NCBI GenBank assembly: GCA_016720825.1
Contig: JADKJV010000009.1
Location: 1 to 64,000, forward strand
DNA length: 64,000 nt
Reading direction: 5' to 3'
Source of the DNA: Chitinophagaceae bacterium
GTDB taxonomy: Bacteria > Bacteroidota > Bacteroidia > Chitinophagales > Chitinophagaceae
In this document: in pieces, positions 63,342-64,000 of the stretch
Position numbering within the stretch: position 1 is the first letter of the stretch
Layout of the letters: each line of letters opens with the position of its first letter
Made by a program: the position numbers and the translations under genes
The notes under the pieces: model-generated
Database searches by the model: none
What the model was told of the DNA's origin: nothing
What the model saw: the letters and a program-made list of their open reading frames with translations, nothing else

Positions 63342-64000
63342 TTATGGCATTTTGAGTGGATTTGAAACTGCCGTCCGGAACTCATTCCATACCGTTTGTA
63401 TAATTTTTTCTGCCGGCCATATTTCCCTGACGAGGGCGCAAACCTCCCCGATTTCAAGCTCCCCTTCTTCCATATCTCCCTCATACATACCCTTTTTGGC
63501 CCTGGCCCTGCCCAGTATTTGCTGTAACTCTTCAACCGATGCACCCCGGGCTTCTGCTTCCTGGGCGCGTTCTGCAAAATGATTATGTAACAACCGCACC
63601 GGTGTAAGCTTTTTGAGACTCAGCCTGGTATCTCCCTCGCCCGCTGCGATCACTTTCGCTTTAAAATCCGGATGGGCTGATGATTCTGCCGAAGCCACAA
63701 ACCGGGTTCCCATCTGAACACCTTCCGCACCCAGCACCATCGCTGCAAACATCTGCCGGCCGTTTGCGATACCACCTGCAGCTATTACGGGAACTTTTAC
63801 CGCGTTTGCAACAGCCGGGACCAGCACCATGGTCGTGGTTTCTTCCCTTCCGTTATGTCCGCCCGCTTCAAAACCTTCAGCCACCACAGCATCACAACCC
63901 GCCTGTTCTGATTTCAGGGCAAATTTGGTGGAGCTCACCACATGCACAACGGTTAACCCGTTTTCCTTCAGCATCGGCGTCCATGTTTTGGGATTGCCCG
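63342..64000 (-). CDS. nitronate monooxygenase (2-nitropropane dioxygenase), 5' end outside the window
   Basis: The C-terminal ~219 residues of an FMN-dependent nitronate monooxygenase family protein. Visible marks are HVVSSTKFALKSEQAGCDAVVAEGFEAGGHNG, VIAAGGIANGRQMFAAMVLGAEGVQMGTRF and the closing LVREIWPAEKIIQTV. The reading frame is open to the window edge (GNPKTWTP before the first Met), so the true start and the FMN loop are outside. The enzyme oxidises alkyl nitronates, or in FabK-like relatives reduces enoyl-ACP; the visible part does not separate the two. Confidence 0.9.
   Translation of the reverse strand, partial: GNPKTWTPMLKENGLTVVHVVSSTKFALKSEQAGCDAVVAEGFEAGGHNGREETTTMVLVPAVANAVKVPVIAAGGIANGRQMFAAMVLGAEGVQMGTRFVASAESSAHPDFKAKVIAAGEGDTRLSLKKLTPVRLLHNHFAERAQEAEARGASVEELQQILGRARAKKGMYEGDMEEGELEIGEVCALVREIWPAEKIIQTVWNEFRTAVSNPLKMP

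Overview
The window looks like chromosomal accessory DNA of a Bacteroidota bacterium, most probably a member of the Chitinophagaceae. The evidence is a type IX secretion (T9SS) C-terminal sorting domain at 343-1866, promoters of the TAnnTTTG type, no consistent Shine-Dalgarno sequences, many secreted proteins whose signal peptides end in AQ or GQ, many lipoproteins, and families common in that group (DUF1801, DUF2200, DUF2695, DUF3788, VOC, DinB, YjbR/MmcQ, FG-GAP and S74 fibre-like proteins). These family names are from recognition only; no search was run.

Layout. 0-5.5 kb: intergenic hairpins, a T9SS cargo protein on the minus strand, then an ABC exporter (ATPase plus permease) followed by a membrane-anchored coiled-coil protein. 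5.5-9.7 kb: two REP-like palindromes, an esterase and a YadA-head/S74 protein. 9.7-24.6 kb: a run of mostly plus-strand small genes (VOC, lipoproteins, DHFR-like, DUF1801, a cupin, a B1 metallo-beta-lactamase, and an AraC regulator followed by DoxX, cupin and MBL genes). 24.7-28.7 kb: a minus-strand block with a fibre-like secreted protein, a small membrane protein and a TPR-LuxR regulator. 28.9-59.8 kb: another long plus-strand run of one-gene units (peptidases M1, M28 and S41, a class C beta-lactamase-like hydrolase, VOC, GNAT, RidA, YciI, DinB, a pentapeptide protein, an acyltransferase and many unknown secreted proteins). 59.8-61.2 kb: a G/T homopolymer tract that is almost certainly not real genomic sequence. 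61.4-62.7 kb: an IS110-family element sitting in a REP-like palindrome, with a structured non-coding leader that is a good bridge-RNA candidate. 62.9-64 kb: a small secreted protein and the end of a nitronate monooxygenase gene, both on the minus strand.

Cross-cutting patterns. Seven genes between 10 and 39 kb share a promoter-like element (TTTCAAATCC, a short spacer, then TTCTTTGTAAATTTA) 60-130 bp before the start. Heptamer repeat arrays (GCAGGNN or NAACYGG units) begin at the stop codons of three genes. At least seven genes are broken by exactly one base, each within a short homopolymer, and each becomes one full-length family member when that base is corrected. With the G/T tract, this points to a draft assembly with uncorrected indels rather than widespread gene decay. 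A YdeI/DUF1905 gene carries several lesions and looks like a genuine pseudogene.

Most genes appear to be independent units serving surface, stress, detoxification and modification roles. No single large pathway or phage is visible. The most interesting system is the IS110 element with its leader RNA.
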